A DNA stretch of 64,000 nt from the NCBI GenBank assembly GCA_016705005.1, contig JADIZB010000039.1, positions 1 through 64,000 on the forward strand, written 5' to 3'. The stretch comes from Bacteroidales bacterium (lineage in GTDB: Bacteria > Bacteroidota > Bacteroidia > Bacteroidales > Lentimicrobiaceae). Below the pieces are notes generated by a model, which saw nothing but the letters and a program-made list of their open reading frames with translations, did not search any database and was not told the origin of the DNA. Of this stretch, positions 18,445-27,457 are shown one piece after another (position 1 is the first letter of the stretch; each line of letters opens with the position of its first letter). The position numbers were made by a program, and so were the translations under genes.

Positions 18445-18452
18445 TAGGTTTG
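18445..18452 (+). promoter_or_regulatory. -7 box upstream of xerD
   Basis: TAGGTTTG, a perfect TAnnTTTG, 17 bp before ATG 18470, with TTG 22 bp upstream. It supports the short xerD start over the longer frame beginning at 18338. Confidence 0.5.
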
Positions 18453-18469
18453 AAAAAAAAAGAAGCAGT

Positions 18470-19378
18470 ATGCAATGGCAGATTCTGATCAGGGGATTCA
18501 GGGCCTATCTCCAGGTGGAACGATCCATGCCGGCAAATACCGTAGATGCTTACCTGCGCGACATCAGCAAACTGGCTGATTATTTTAGTCCCGAAAATCG
18601 CAATATCCAGCCGGCCGCGCTACAGCTGAAAGACCTGCGCCAGTTTGTGAATGAGCTGGCTTCTATCGGAATCGCTGCAACCAGCCAGTCTCGTATCATC
18701 TCAGGAATCAGATCATTTTTTCACTATCTTATGCTTGAGAATGAAATCAAATCGGATCCTACCGAATTGCTCGAAATGCCTAAAACAGGACGCCGGCTGC
18801 CAGATGTCCTTACAACGGATGAAGTTCTTAAAGTCCTCTCGGTAGTCGATCTTAGCGAACCGAACGGAGAAAGGAACAAAGCCATTCTTGAGACTTTATA
18901 TGGCTGCGGACTCCGGGTATCGGAATTGGTTAACCTGAAACTCTCCGACCTCCATTTTGATGAAGGGTTTATTATGGTTACGGGTAAGGGTGACAAACAA
19001 CGGATTGTGCCCATAGGTTCTGATGCCATCCGGCAAACCGGGAATTATCTGAAGTTTAAAAGAAACACTCAGAAAGTCAGCAGGGACAGTGAAGACATCG
19101 TTTTCCTTAACCGGAGAGGCAGCCGGTTAACACGGGCCATGATCTTTGAAATCGTAAAGAAACTTGTAATCAAAGCCGGCATTACAAAGACGGTCAGCCC
19201 CCATACCCTCAGACACTCCTTCGCCACACACCTTGTAGAAAACGGTGCTGATCTCAGGGCAGTCCAGGAAATGCTTGGCCATGCCTCCATTACCACCACT
19301 GAGATTTATACCCACCTTGACCGTGAATTCCTGAGGAGCAATATATTAAAGTATCATCCGCGAAAAACGATGGATTAA
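18470..19378 (+). CDS. xerD: site-specific tyrosine recombinase XerD
   Basis: 302 residues from ATG 18470 (MQWQILIRGFRAYLQVERSMPANTVDAYLRDI), the usual XerD length. The core-binding SAM-like domain comes first, then the catalytic domain with the first arginine in LYGCGLRVSELVNL, lysine region GKGDKQRIVPI, HTLRHSFATHLVENGADLRAVQEMLGHASITTTEIYTH carrying H, R, H and the nucleophilic tyrosine. It resolves chromosome dimers at dif with XerC. No att sites or cargo flank it, so it is not a mobile-element integrase. Confidence 0.92.
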   Translation: MQWQILIRGFRAYLQVERSMPANTVDAYLRDISKLADYFSPENRNIQPAALQLKDLRQFVNELASIGIAATSQSRIISGIRSFFHYLMLENEIKSDPTELLEMPKTGRRLPDVLTTDEVLKVLSVVDLSEPNGERNKAILETLYGCGLRVSELVNLKLSDLHFDEGFIMVTGKGDKQRIVPIGSDAIRQTGNYLKFKRNTQKVSRDSEDIVFLNRRGSRLTRAMIFEIVKKLVIKAGITKTVSPHTLRHSFATHLVENGADLRAVQEMLGHASITTTEIYTHLDREFLRSNILKYHPRKTMD

Positions 19379-19388
19379 AGCCTGAAGG

Positions 19389-19868
19389 CTAATCTTCATC
19401 GTCCTCCATATCATCAAATTCTTCAATTTCACCGTCTTCATTTACGAATACGCCCCAGTTTACAGTCACCAGTTTTCCGTCCTGGAAATAGAAATCAATG
19501 AGACCTTCATCAAACGAAACCCTTTTTTCACCCCATTCTTCCACTTCTGTGTCAATCTGGGTAAGGCCTTCAGCTTTCATGAGTTCGGTAATTTCCTGTT
19601 CATTCATTCCGAATACCTTTTTACCAAACAGGGTTGTCTCCTCGTTATCGGTTTCGAAACACGACAGTACATGATTGTTTTTGCCTTCAAAAAATACCGA
19701 TAATCCTTCCTTATCATAATTCCAAAGGATGGTATCGAGATCTTCATCGGCTTCTTCACCCAGGTGCTCAATTTCAAGCGGTTTACCGAGTGTATTTTCA
19801 ACAGTTTTTGGCAGATCGCCAAATTTAAGGTCATCCAGACCTTCGAGCAGAAGAATCTCCATTTTCAT
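19389..19868 (-). CDS. acidic cytoplasmic protein, unknown function
   Basis: 159 residues, strongly acidic, with an extreme C-terminus (EDGEIEEFDDMEDDED). Beta-rich segments (EGLSVFFEGKNNHVLSCFETDNEETTLFGKKVFG; VSFDEGLIDFYFQDGKLVTVNWGVFV) suggest a compact alpha/beta domain. There are two possible ATG starts six bases apart (19868, 19862). I do not recognise the family. Convergent with xerD, 10 bp apart. Confidence 0.7.
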   Translation of the reverse strand: MKMEILLLEGLDDLKFGDLPKTVENTLGKPLEIEHLGEEADEDLDTILWNYDKEGLSVFFEGKNNHVLSCFETDNEETTLFGKKVFGMNEQEITELMKAEGLTQIDTEVEEWGEKRVSFDEGLIDFYFQDGKLVTVNWGVFVNEDGEIEEFDDMEDDED

Positions 19869-19926
19869 TTTTCTGAATTTTTGTTTTCGGTTTTTGAAGT
19901 AATCTTTATTTCCTGAACAGGGTATA

Positions 19927-20745
19927 CTAATTAAAAGGTGAATCAGGTTCTTTGGCCATATAATGGTAGGCCATACGGCTGACCAGTTTCGGACAGAACC
20001 TGTTCAGAAAGACAGTGAATTTTCCTTCCAGCATTGTAAGAATAATCGAATCCTTCCTCCGGATGGTAGCCCTGACAATTTTCCTGGCTGCCACCTCTGC
20101 CGGCATCATGTTTGATTCATTTCGGGGAGTTTCTCCCTGAGGACTGCCATCGGCCGTCAATGCAGCTGTTCTGATGTTTGATGAGGTAAATCCCGGCGCA
20201 GCAATCAATACATGCAGCCCGGTTTTCAGATTCTCACATCGCAACGTATCAAGAAATCCCCTGACTGCAAATTTAGAAGCAGAATAGCCTGTCCGACCCG
20301 GAAGTCCTACATAACCGGCAATTGAAATAATCCCTACAACAGATCCCCGGGTGAGCAGCAGATGAGGCAGGGCAAATTTTGTGCAATAAACAGTGCCCCA
20401 GAAATTCGTATCCATCAGTTTATGGAGGACATCAGGGCTGGTTTTTGCAAAAACTGCCCTCATCGAAATCCCGGCATTGTTAACCAGGATATCTATTTTG
20501 CCAAAATGGCTGAGCGTCGATTCAATCAGATTTTTACAATCACTTTCAACACTGACATCTGCTTTCAGTGCAAAAACATCAATACCAACCGAACGCAGAC
20601 TGTTTTCAGCCTCATGCAAACGGTCGGCATTCCTGGCCGAAACAACCACTTTAGCACCCAACCGGCCAAATTCCTCAGCCAGTGCAAAGCCAATTCCGGA
20701 GGAACTGCCTGTGATAATTACTACCTTATCTCTGATTTCACGCAT
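19927..20745 (-). CDS. short-chain dehydrogenase/reductase
   Basis: 272 residues with a classical SDR Rossmann fold: TGSSSGIGFALAEEFGRLGAKVVVSAR (TGxxxGIG), NNAGIS, catalytic serine in GIISIAG and YSASK (YxxxK). The C-terminal about 50 residues are basic with possible membrane association (IILTMLEGKFTVFLNRFCPKLVSRMAYHYM). NAD(P)-dependent oxidoreductase; substrate unknown. Confidence 0.87.
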   Translation of the reverse strand: MREIRDKVVIITGSSSGIGFALAEEFGRLGAKVVVSARNADRLHEAENSLRSVGIDVFALKADVSVESDCKNLIESTLSHFGKIDILVNNAGISMRAVFAKTSPDVLHKLMDTNFWGTVYCTKFALPHLLLTRGSVVGIISIAGYVGLPGRTGYSASKFAVRGFLDTLRCENLKTGLHVLIAAPGFTSSNIRTAALTADGSPQGETPRNESNMMPAEVAARKIVRATIRRKDSIILTMLEGKFTVFLNRFCPKLVSRMAYHYMAKEPDSPFN

Positions 20746-20867
20746 ATCTTTAACCTATGCAATATTAGCATATTTTCAGGCTCCTTCGTAAATCAATTAC
20801 CGTCAATAATTATTATTAAGTAATGAGCGCGTTGGCAACTTATATGCCGATAGTGTGAACCAGGCAT

Positions 20868-20923
20868 TTTGATAAGTATTTTGTTTTTCTTTACCTTCGG
20901 CTCATCATAATGACCGAAGGTAA
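20868..20923 (+). promoter_or_regulatory. cutC promoter overlapped by a 10-bp inverted repeat
   Basis: TTTG at 20868-20871, 20 bp, then TACCTTCG at 20892-20899 as the -7 box. TTACCTTCGG (20891-20900) is repeated inverted as CCGAAGGTAA (20914-20923), so one arm covers the -7 box and the other lies 5 bp before the ATG. Confidence 0.45.
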
Positions 20924-20928
20924 TTTGT

Positions 20929-21681
20929 ATGTCATCGAAAATCATCATCGAGGTTTGCGCCGGCTCTGTTGAATCGGCCATAGCAGCATCAAAAGGCGGA
21001 GCCAACCGGATTGAGTTGTGTTGTGCCTTGCCGGAAGGAGGGTTAACACCATCACAGGCCATGATTGAATATGTTATTGCAAACCTTAATATCAAGACTT
21101 TTGTCCTGATCAGGCCCAGGTCAGGTGATTTCAGTTACAGCAGGGCTGAGTTTGAAGTCATGAAGTCGGATATTTTCGCTGCAAAGGCTAAAGGAGCTCA
21201 CGGAATTGTTACCGGAATGCTGAATACCGATGGAAGTATAGATACCTGCCGCATGAAGGAGGTTGTAGAAATGGCAAATCCGATGAAGGTAACATTCCAT
21301 CGGGCATTTGACCTTGCAAAAGACCCATATGAAGCACTCGAAATAATTATAGCACTGGGTTGTGACAGAATCCTTACTTCAGGAATGGCAGGAACCGCCC
21401 TTCAAGGTGTTGAACTAATTTCAGGACTTGTAAAACAGGCTGGTTCGCGGATTGTGATTATGCCCGGAAGCGGGATAAATGCCTCTAACCTCGAAGAGAT
21501 TTATCTGAAAACAGGTGCACATGAATTCCATTTATCAGCAACCTCAGCGACTCAGAGCAGAATGGTCTTCAGAAAACAGGGGGTTAAAATGGGAAATGGA
21601 ACCGCTGATGAATACAATTTTCAACAGACTGATAAAAACCTGGTCTCAGAGGTCTGTACTCTGGCAGCCCGCCTGATCTGA
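20929..21681 (+). CDS. cutC: CutC family protein
   Basis: 250 residues, TIM-barrel CutC family: IIIEVCAGSVESAIAASKGGANRIELCCALPEGGLTPS, VLIRPRSGDFSYSRAEFEVM, HGIVTGMLNTDGSID, VTFHRAFDLAKDP, DRILTSGMAGTALQGVELI and IVIMPGSGINASNL are all characteristic. CutC was linked to copper homeostasis, though its biochemical activity is still uncertain. Preceded by a palindrome-overlapped promoter, which suggests regulated expression. Confidence 0.93.
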   Translation: MSSKIIIEVCAGSVESAIAASKGGANRIELCCALPEGGLTPSQAMIEYVIANLNIKTFVLIRPRSGDFSYSRAEFEVMKSDIFAAKAKGAHGIVTGMLNTDGSIDTCRMKEVVEMANPMKVTFHRAFDLAKDPYEALEIIIALGCDRILTSGMAGTALQGVELISGLVKQAGSRIVIMPGSGINASNLEEIYLKTGAHEFHLSATSATQSRMVFRKQGVKMGNGTADEYNFQQTDKNLVSEVCTLAARLI

Positions 21682-21857
21682 TCTGCCTTTTGCCGGATGC
21701 CTGAAATTTAATTCCTTAATCCCGGGTAATATCGCCTGAATGCCATGCAAACGTGGCCTTTCAACAGTTTTCACATTTGATCTGGACACCGGCTTTCGCT
21801 GCGGAGGCAAATGACGTTTTTCAGGTGATACCAGATCAATATATTTTGTTTAGTCTA

Positions 21858-21874
21858 TTTAGAATTATTCTAAA
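21858..21874. promoter_or_regulatory. 7-bp perfect palindrome in the promoter region of the T9SS protein
   Basis: TTTAGAA-TTA-TTCTAAA, 43 bp before the ATG at 21917 and just after a TTTTG (21844-21848). Its size and position fit a dimeric repressor or activator site; the regulator is unknown. Confidence 0.35.
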
Positions 21875-21916
21875 CAATTTTACAGTAAGTCGTGTTTATT
21901 TTAAAAACTCAATATT

Positions 21917-24262
21917 ATGAAAACAAAGCTACTCTTTTCAACTTTATTCATTTTCCTGTTTCTGGGGTCTTTTTTGACTTCCTACGCTCAGGTTCAGGTA
22001 ATATCACCCAATGGTGGCGAAAACTGGGTCAACGGATCTGAAGTCAGTGTTGTATGGACATGTGAAAACGACTATGATTACTATTCCATTGAATTCTCCT
22101 ATGACAACGGGGCAAACTATTATGTGCTGGATTATGTTTATGGCATGGCCGGAACAAATGTAAGTTCCTGGATTCTCAATTTTGCTGCTACCGATGAAGC
22201 AAAAGTCAGGGTTTCCAATTACAGTGATCCATCAATTTCTGATGAAAGTGACGGTACTTTTTCTGTTGTCAATCCAACATATTATATTTATACTCCCTAT
22301 ACAGGGGCGGTATTTTACCAGAACAATGAAATCATTGTGCAGTGGTATGCCTCGAACAGTAACCCTGCCAATGTTGATTTTTCATCAGACAACGGTTTAA
22401 CCTGGGTCCAGGTTGGGAATGACATTTCAGGTGAAATCCACTATTTTGAAGCCCCTGTTGTAAATTCAAATCAGTGTGTTGTAAAAGTATCAGATGCCAC
22501 CAACCCTGCAGATTTCAATGTAAGTCAGGTATTTTCGGTGATTCCGGCTCCTGAACTGTCCCTGGTCAGTCCGAACGGTGGTGAAACCTGGAACTATGGT
22601 GAATTATCCACTGTTTCCTGGACTGGATCGAACATCAGCCCATATGTTGATCTGGAAATATCATCAGATGACGGTCAGACCTGGCAGACATTCTGGTATG
22701 CAGAAAGTGGCCCTTCGGGTGGAAGCGCCCTGGTAGAAACACCTTTGATCCACACGGAGACAGCCCGTATCAGGATATCAGACTATAATTACCCTTCGGC
22801 CAGCGATATCAGTGATGCCGGTTTTACGATCAATGTTCCGCCGTTTATCATTTCTTATCCGGCTGCCGGTTATACCTACTATACAGGTCAGACTTTAACA
22901 GTTTCATGGTTTGCTATTGATCCGGTCGTAACCGACATTGAAATATCATTGGATAATGGCCTCACTTTCCAGCCACTGGCAACCGGTTTACCTTCAAATT
23001 CAGGTTACTGTGATGTTATACTTCCTGCCACAGCTTCTGATAATTGTATTATAAAAATAGTAGCCAGCAATAACCCCGAATCCTTTGCACTGAGCCAGGT
23101 GTTCAGTATCATTGAAGCACCTGTCCTCACATTGGTTCAACCGAATGGAGGTGAACTATGGGACAATGACTCAAGCTATTCCATCGGCTGGACCTATACA
23201 GGTGAAGTTCCTGAATACACATACCTGATGATAGACTTTTCTGCTGACAATGGTAACAGCTGGGAGAATATCGGCTTTCTCTACTATTATGAAAATGAAA
23301 ATTCCTTCAGCTGGACTACTCCTGTGCAGACATCAGATTCATGTCTGATAAGAATATCCGATTATTACTACCCAAATATTTCTGTTACAAGCCAATCGGT
23401 ATTCGCCATCAGGGAAATTCCTGAACTGGACATATGTATGGTTAGTGTTGATTCTGCATCTGGTAAAAATGTCATTGTCTGGAATAAATCAGACAGTGAA
23501 TTGATTTCAGAATATGTTATTCTGAAGGAAGGTAATGAGGCAAACGTTTATGAGGAAGTCGGCAGTGTTCCCTCTGATGCTGTATCAACATTCATTGACA
23601 GCGGATCCAATCCCAGGGAGAAGGCTACTCGTTACAAACTGACTTTCCGCGATGCACAGGGGAATCTTTATGGAACCGGCTCCCTTCACCAGACAATTCA
23701 CCTTTCTATCAGCCAGGGCGTTGGCAATACCTGGAACCTTAACTGGAATCCATACCTTGGATTCCCGGTAAGTTCCTATAACATCTATCGTGGTAGTAAT
23801 TCAGAAGATATGCAGTTGCTCGGGACTGTTTCGGGCAATTTTACTTCCTATACAGACCTGAATGCCCAGCCGGGTGTTGTTTACTATATGGTGGAGGTGA
23901 TTAATCCCAATGATTGTAATCCTGAAGGGTTAAAATCCGGGAAATACAATAGTTCAATTTCGAATATTGCCACCAATAATTCTCTTGGCATTGACAATAA
24001 ACTGCAGCTCACCTCACTCACTGCCTATCCCAATCCGGCAACGGATAAGATCAAGGTCATTTCAGGTGATTTTCAGAAGGAGAACTTTGTACTTACTGTT
24101 GTCAATTCAATGGGTAGTGTTGTTTTCATAAGGGAAATCAGTGGTTCAGAACTCTCAAATGGTTATGAACTTGCTACAGATGATCTTTCACCCGGACTCT
24201 ATACCATTCAGGCAACGGGCTCTGAATCGGCAGGTGCCGTCAGATTCATAAGAAAAAAATAA
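21917..24262 (+). CDS. secreted multi-Ig-like protein with type IX sorting tail
   Basis: 781 residues with a signal peptide (LLFSTLFIFLFLGSFLTSYAQ). Five tandem modules of about 95 residues each begin with variants of SPNGGExW...SVxWT (about residues 26, 122, 215, 312, 403), resembling the Ser-Thr-rich Kre9/Knh1-like Ig fold. A fibronectin-like region follows (about 515-680), then a C-terminal T9SS sorting domain (LTAYPNPATDKIKV...LSPGLYTIQATGS...FIRKK). Exported by the type IX system and probably surface-attached or released. Function is unknown; the modules look like adhesion or scaffold units. It is followed by a strong terminator. Confidence 0.85.
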   Translation: MKTKLLFSTLFIFLFLGSFLTSYAQVQVISPNGGENWVNGSEVSVVWTCENDYDYYSIEFSYDNGANYYVLDYVYGMAGTNVSSWILNFAATDEAKVRVSNYSDPSISDESDGTFSVVNPTYYIYTPYTGAVFYQNNEIIVQWYASNSNPANVDFSSDNGLTWVQVGNDISGEIHYFEAPVVNSNQCVVKVSDATNPADFNVSQVFSVIPAPELSLVSPNGGETWNYGELSTVSWTGSNISPYVDLEISSDDGQTWQTFWYAESGPSGGSALVETPLIHTETARIRISDYNYPSASDISDAGFTINVPPFIISYPAAGYTYYTGQTLTVSWFAIDPVVTDIEISLDNGLTFQPLATGLPSNSGYCDVILPATASDNCIIKIVASNNPESFALSQVFSIIEAPVLTLVQPNGGELWDNDSSYSIGWTYTGEVPEYTYLMIDFSADNGNSWENIGFLYYYENENSFSWTTPVQTSDSCLIRISDYYYPNISVTSQSVFAIREIPELDICMVSVDSASGKNVIVWNKSDSELISEYVILKEGNEANVYEEVGSVPSDAVSTFIDSGSNPREKATRYKLTFRDAQGNLYGTGSLHQTIHLSISQGVGNTWNLNWNPYLGFPVSSYNIYRGSNSEDMQLLGTVSGNFTSYTDLNAQPGVVYYMVEVINPNDCNPEGLKSGKYNSSISNIATNNSLGIDNKLQLTSLTAYPNPATDKIKVISGDFQKENFVLTVVNSMGSVVFIREISGSELSNGYELATDDLSPGLYTIQATGSESAGAVRFIRKK

Positions 24263-24280
24263 CATCAGGATTTTAGTTGA

Positions 24281-24309
24281 AAGCCGGCCCCAGTGCCGGC
24301 TTTTTTTCT
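24281..24309 (+). terminator. intrinsic terminator of the T9SS protein gene
   Basis: AAGCCGGC (24281-24288) pairs with GCCGGCTT (24295-24302), followed by TTTTTTT. The remaining 24310-24567 shows no gene that I can support. Confidence 0.85.
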
Positions 24310-24567
24310 TCTGTAGGTTTATTCGCCTGTTTCCATGCCTCAGAAGCAGATGGCCTTTCTTCATGTTATGTTAACCCGGAGTAAACCTGTGATCGTATTT
24401 TCGGGATTTCATCAGGATTATTAATGCAAAAATCAACATGTGGATATGTACACCTGCAAACCCGGCAATGCATAACATTGCAATCATAAATCCGGTAACC
24501 AACTTCCATGGAGTAATGCACCTGCAAACTTATCATTACCTTCGTCCCGGATAACAAGAAACACATC

Positions 24568-25458
24568 ATGAACCTTCCACTAAACAATCCCAGGATTTTC
24601 ATGATTCTGGCCGGATTACTTTTATTTTCATTCCTCCCCTGCCGGAATGCATTTTCGCAAAAGTCCGAAAAACTGAAAGTGATGACCTGGAACATCAGGC
24701 TCGACACACCCGACGATGGAATTAATCAATGGCAATTCAGGAGAGATGCCCTTTGTGATGAGATCTTATTGCGGAAGCCGGATGTTTTTGGAGTACAGGA
24801 GGCGAAGAGCAACCAGATGACCGATATGCGTAAAAGCCTGAAAGGGTATAAAAGTATCGGTGTTGGACGGGACGATGGTAAAAAGGGTGGTGAATTCAGC
24901 GCCGTCTTTTATAGCAAAAAGATTGTAAAACCAGTTCGGTCAGGCACCTTCTGGCTGTCAGAAACACCGGATATCCCCGGAAGCCGTGGTTGGGATGCAG
25001 CCTGCAACCGTATTGTCACCTGGGCTGAATTCCGGCAAAAAGCATCCGGTAAACATTTCGTAATGCTGAATACCCATTTCGACCACATGGGTGAGGAAGC
25101 CCGGGTACAAAGTGCCCTGCTGATCATTAAAAAACTGAGGGAAATTGCAGGAAAGCAACCCATTATTCTCACAGGAGACTTTAATGTTACTTCAAAACAC
25201 AAAGCCTACAGGATACTCACTTTTTCAGAAAATGAATATACCTTGTCTGACAGCCGTATCAGGGCAGATGCTTCAGTCACCGGACCTGATTTTTCCTTTG
25301 TTGGTTTCGACCCGGCTTTTACTCCAACGGAACTGATTGATTTTATTCTGGTTACCTGGGATTTCAAGGTAAATGCCAGTGAAATCTATGATTTCAGAAC
25401 AACGGGCAAATATTTGTCGGATCACCTGCCGGTTATTACCGAACTCGAATTCAGATAA
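24568..25458 (+). CDS. exported endonuclease/exonuclease/phosphatase-family hydrolase
   Basis: 296 residues with a signal-like N-terminus (IFMILAGLLLFSFLPCRNAFSQ). EEP-fold motifs are present: KVMTWNIRLDTP, DVFGVQEAK (catalytic E), FVMLNTHFDHMGEEAR, IILTGDFNV and YLSDHLPVITELEF (SDHxP). Such proteins hydrolyse phosphodiesters, and exported members often act on phospholipids or nucleic acids. It ends 7 bp before galM, so the two are probably co-transcribed. Confidence 0.87.
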   Translation: MNLPLNNPRIFMILAGLLLFSFLPCRNAFSQKSEKLKVMTWNIRLDTPDDGINQWQFRRDALCDEILLRKPDVFGVQEAKSNQMTDMRKSLKGYKSIGVGRDDGKKGGEFSAVFYSKKIVKPVRSGTFWLSETPDIPGSRGWDAACNRIVTWAEFRQKASGKHFVMLNTHFDHMGEEARVQSALLIIKKLREIAGKQPIILTGDFNVTSKHKAYRILTFSENEYTLSDSRIRADASVTGPDFSFVGFDPAFTPTELIDFILVTWDFKVNASEIYDFRTTGKYLSDHLPVITELEFR

Positions 25459-25465
25459 AACCTTT

Positions 25466-26524
25466 ATGACCATCAGAAAAGAACATGTTTCTGTCACTGA
25501 AGAAGGTGAGCATATTTTTCTGTTTACACTTGAGAATGGGCAGGGTATCCGTGTTAATATCCTGAATTACGGTGGGACCATTACACATATTTTTACTCCG
25601 GACAAGTACGGTTTATCAGCCGATATCCTGTTCGGTCCCGAAAATATACAGGATTACATCAGTGAGCAGTACCGTGAAAACTGTCACTACTTTGGAGCTA
25701 CTATTGGTCGTTACTGCAACCGAATCAGAGACAGCAAATTCAGGATAGGTACAACAGATTATATCCTGAGTTCAAATGATGGGTTACATCACCTCCACGG
25801 TGGATGCACCGGCTTTGACAAAGCGATCTGGGAAGCTGAAACACATCAAACAGAGAACACTGTTGCACTGATTCTCAAACACTTTAGTCCTGACGGGGAC
25901 CAGGGTTATCCGGGCAACCTCCGTGCAAAGGTTACTTTTACCCTGAATGATAATGATGAACTAATCACGGAATATGAATGTACAGCTGACAGAACTACAC
26001 CGGTAAACCTCACAAATCACAGTTATTTCAACCTCGCGGGTGATCTTAGCAAAGATATATTGAACCATGAAATCTGCATTCCGGCAGGGCATTTTACCGA
26101 GAATGGCCCGGGGCTTATCCCCACAGGACGTTTCACTAAAGTTGAAAATACTGTATTTGATTTCAGGAAATCATCGGTGTTAAAAGAAAAGATTTCAGGT
26201 CTTCCCGGTGGAATTGATCTGAATTATATTCTTGATCATGGCATATCGGGTGATTTAAAACCTGCAGTCAGAGTGAGTGAAAAAACCTCTGGCAGGGTTC
26301 TGGAAATTTTCACCACACAACCCGGTATTCAGCTTTTCACTTTAGTTACCGGGCCCTATCCTATAAAATTAAAAGGAAACCCGGATCCTGGTCAATTTGC
26401 AGGATTGGCACTGGAACCCCAGCATTTCCCTGATTCACCTAATCACGGGGAGTTCCCGGACACCCTTCTAAGACCGGGGGATGTTTACAATCAAAAAAGC
26501 ATTTACAGGTTCTCGACCTTGTAA
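25466..26524 (+). CDS. galM: aldose 1-epimerase (galactose mutarotase)
   Basis: 352 residues from ATG 25466 (MTIRKEHVSVTEEGEHIFLFTLENGQGIRVNILNYGGTITHIFTP); the open frame upstream overlaps the previous gene and has no homologous look. Family motifs: GATIGRYCNRI, HHLHGGCTGFDKAIWEA (catalytic-site histidine), NLTNHSYFNLAG, GIDLNYIL and LEPQHFPDSPNH (catalytic glutamate). It interconverts alpha and beta anomers of galactose and related sugars. No signal peptide. Confidence 0.92.
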   Translation: MTIRKEHVSVTEEGEHIFLFTLENGQGIRVNILNYGGTITHIFTPDKYGLSADILFGPENIQDYISEQYRENCHYFGATIGRYCNRIRDSKFRIGTTDYILSSNDGLHHLHGGCTGFDKAIWEAETHQTENTVALILKHFSPDGDQGYPGNLRAKVTFTLNDNDELITEYECTADRTTPVNLTNHSYFNLAGDLSKDILNHEICIPAGHFTENGPGLIPTGRFTKVENTVFDFRKSSVLKEKISGLPGGIDLNYILDHGISGDLKPAVRVSEKTSGRVLEIFTTQPGIQLFTLVTGPYPIKLKGNPDPGQFAGLALEPQHFPDSPNHGEFPDTLLRPGDVYNQKSIYRFSTL

Positions 26525-26533
26525 ATAAAAGTC

Positions 26534-27262
26534 TCAGAACACAAATAGTTTTGTCCGTTGTCCGCATCGTGAGCTTACCAGGTAACCGAAATCATAATTC
26601 ATTTCAATCACAAAAAGCACTCCGAGGTTATGGGTGGGATTTGATTCACCGGTATCTTTCAGAATCGGAAAGTTTGCATCGTTGCCTTCGGCTGTGGCCA
26701 TGTCGTTAAACATATAATTAAACCTGAGCCCAGTTGCCACTCCAAAATTGTCTGTACCGAAAATATAGCCCCCGAATCCGACAGCCATTCCAAAATTGCT
26801 CTTTTTAATCATTTTAGATACATTCTCTTCTGTAAAGGCTGTACTGCCGTTGTCGGAGAACTTCACAGTTGAGTAAGTTGACCATTGCGGTCCGATTTCA
26901 AAATAAGTACCGCTGCGGTTGGTGCGGTACATGACCAACATGTCAAGGCCGCCGAATGTGTATTCCCGCAGATTTTCAGAACCGGTGGGACCATCGGCAG
27001 GTGTATAGGTAAATGCCTGGTTATAGGTTGTTTTCATCACATCAAAAGTGATCTGGTGCTCCTGGATAAAGTTGAAGCCGAGTTTTCCGCCAAAAGTGTA
27101 ACCGGGTTTAAATTTGTGCACAATATCCTGATTTTTAAATATCTGTGAATTGTACATAAAGGAACTGCCTATCCCACCTTTAAGACCTATATCAAACCAG
27201 GTCTGTGAAAAAGCAACGAGGACAGCAAATTGCAAAACAGCCAATAACAGGAATCGTTTCAT
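26534..27262 (-). CDS. outer-membrane beta-barrel protein
   Basis: 242 residues from ATG 27262, with a signal peptide (MKRFLLLAVLQFAVLVAFSQ). The rest alternates polar and hydrophobic residues with glycine-rich turns (TWFDIGLKGGIGSSFMYNSQIF; NFGMAVGFGGYIFGTDNFGVATGLRFNYMF), typical of the OmpW/PorT-like small barrels of Bacteroidota. No specific function can be read. The C-terminus (SSRCGQRTKLFVF) lacks a T9SS tail. Confidence 0.75.
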   Translation of the reverse strand: MKRFLLLAVLQFAVLVAFSQTWFDIGLKGGIGSSFMYNSQIFKNQDIVHKFKPGYTFGGKLGFNFIQEHQITFDVMKTTYNQAFTYTPADGPTGSENLREYTFGGLDMLVMYRTNRSGTYFEIGPQWSTYSTVKFSDNGSTAFTEENVSKMIKKSNFGMAVGFGGYIFGTDNFGVATGLRFNYMFNDMATAEGNDANFPILKDTGESNPTHNLGVLFVIEMNYDFGYLVSSRCGQRTKLFVF

Positions 27263-27457
27263 AATAGGTATGTATTGAAAAATCAAATTTACAAATTATA
27301 CAACAGCTTTAAACTAAAAATACCCTCAAATTGCCCCAAATATTTCAGATTGCCCGGGGTTGAAGTGAAATTAAATAAAAAAAAGGCGTAGGTTTGAGTT
27401 TCAAACAATGATTTACCAGAATTCAGCAGTCATTCCCGATTTTAAAAAGTATACTTC

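Noticed and set aside
18470..19378. integrase of a mobile element
   Set aside because: Length and sequence fit housekeeping XerD, and no att repeats, tRNA gene or cargo genes flank it.
24310..24567. possible small gene in the gap after the T9SS protein terminator
   Set aside because: The only open frames are antisense to the next gene's start or very short; nothing resembles a protein or RNA family.
24366..24707. 113-codon minus-strand frame overlapping the EEP gene start
   Set aside because: Shadow of the plus-strand gene, with no domain features of its own.
25373..25465. N-terminal extension of galM
   Set aside because: It overlaps the end of the EEP-family gene in another frame and has no family resemblance; ATG 25466 starts the conserved domain.
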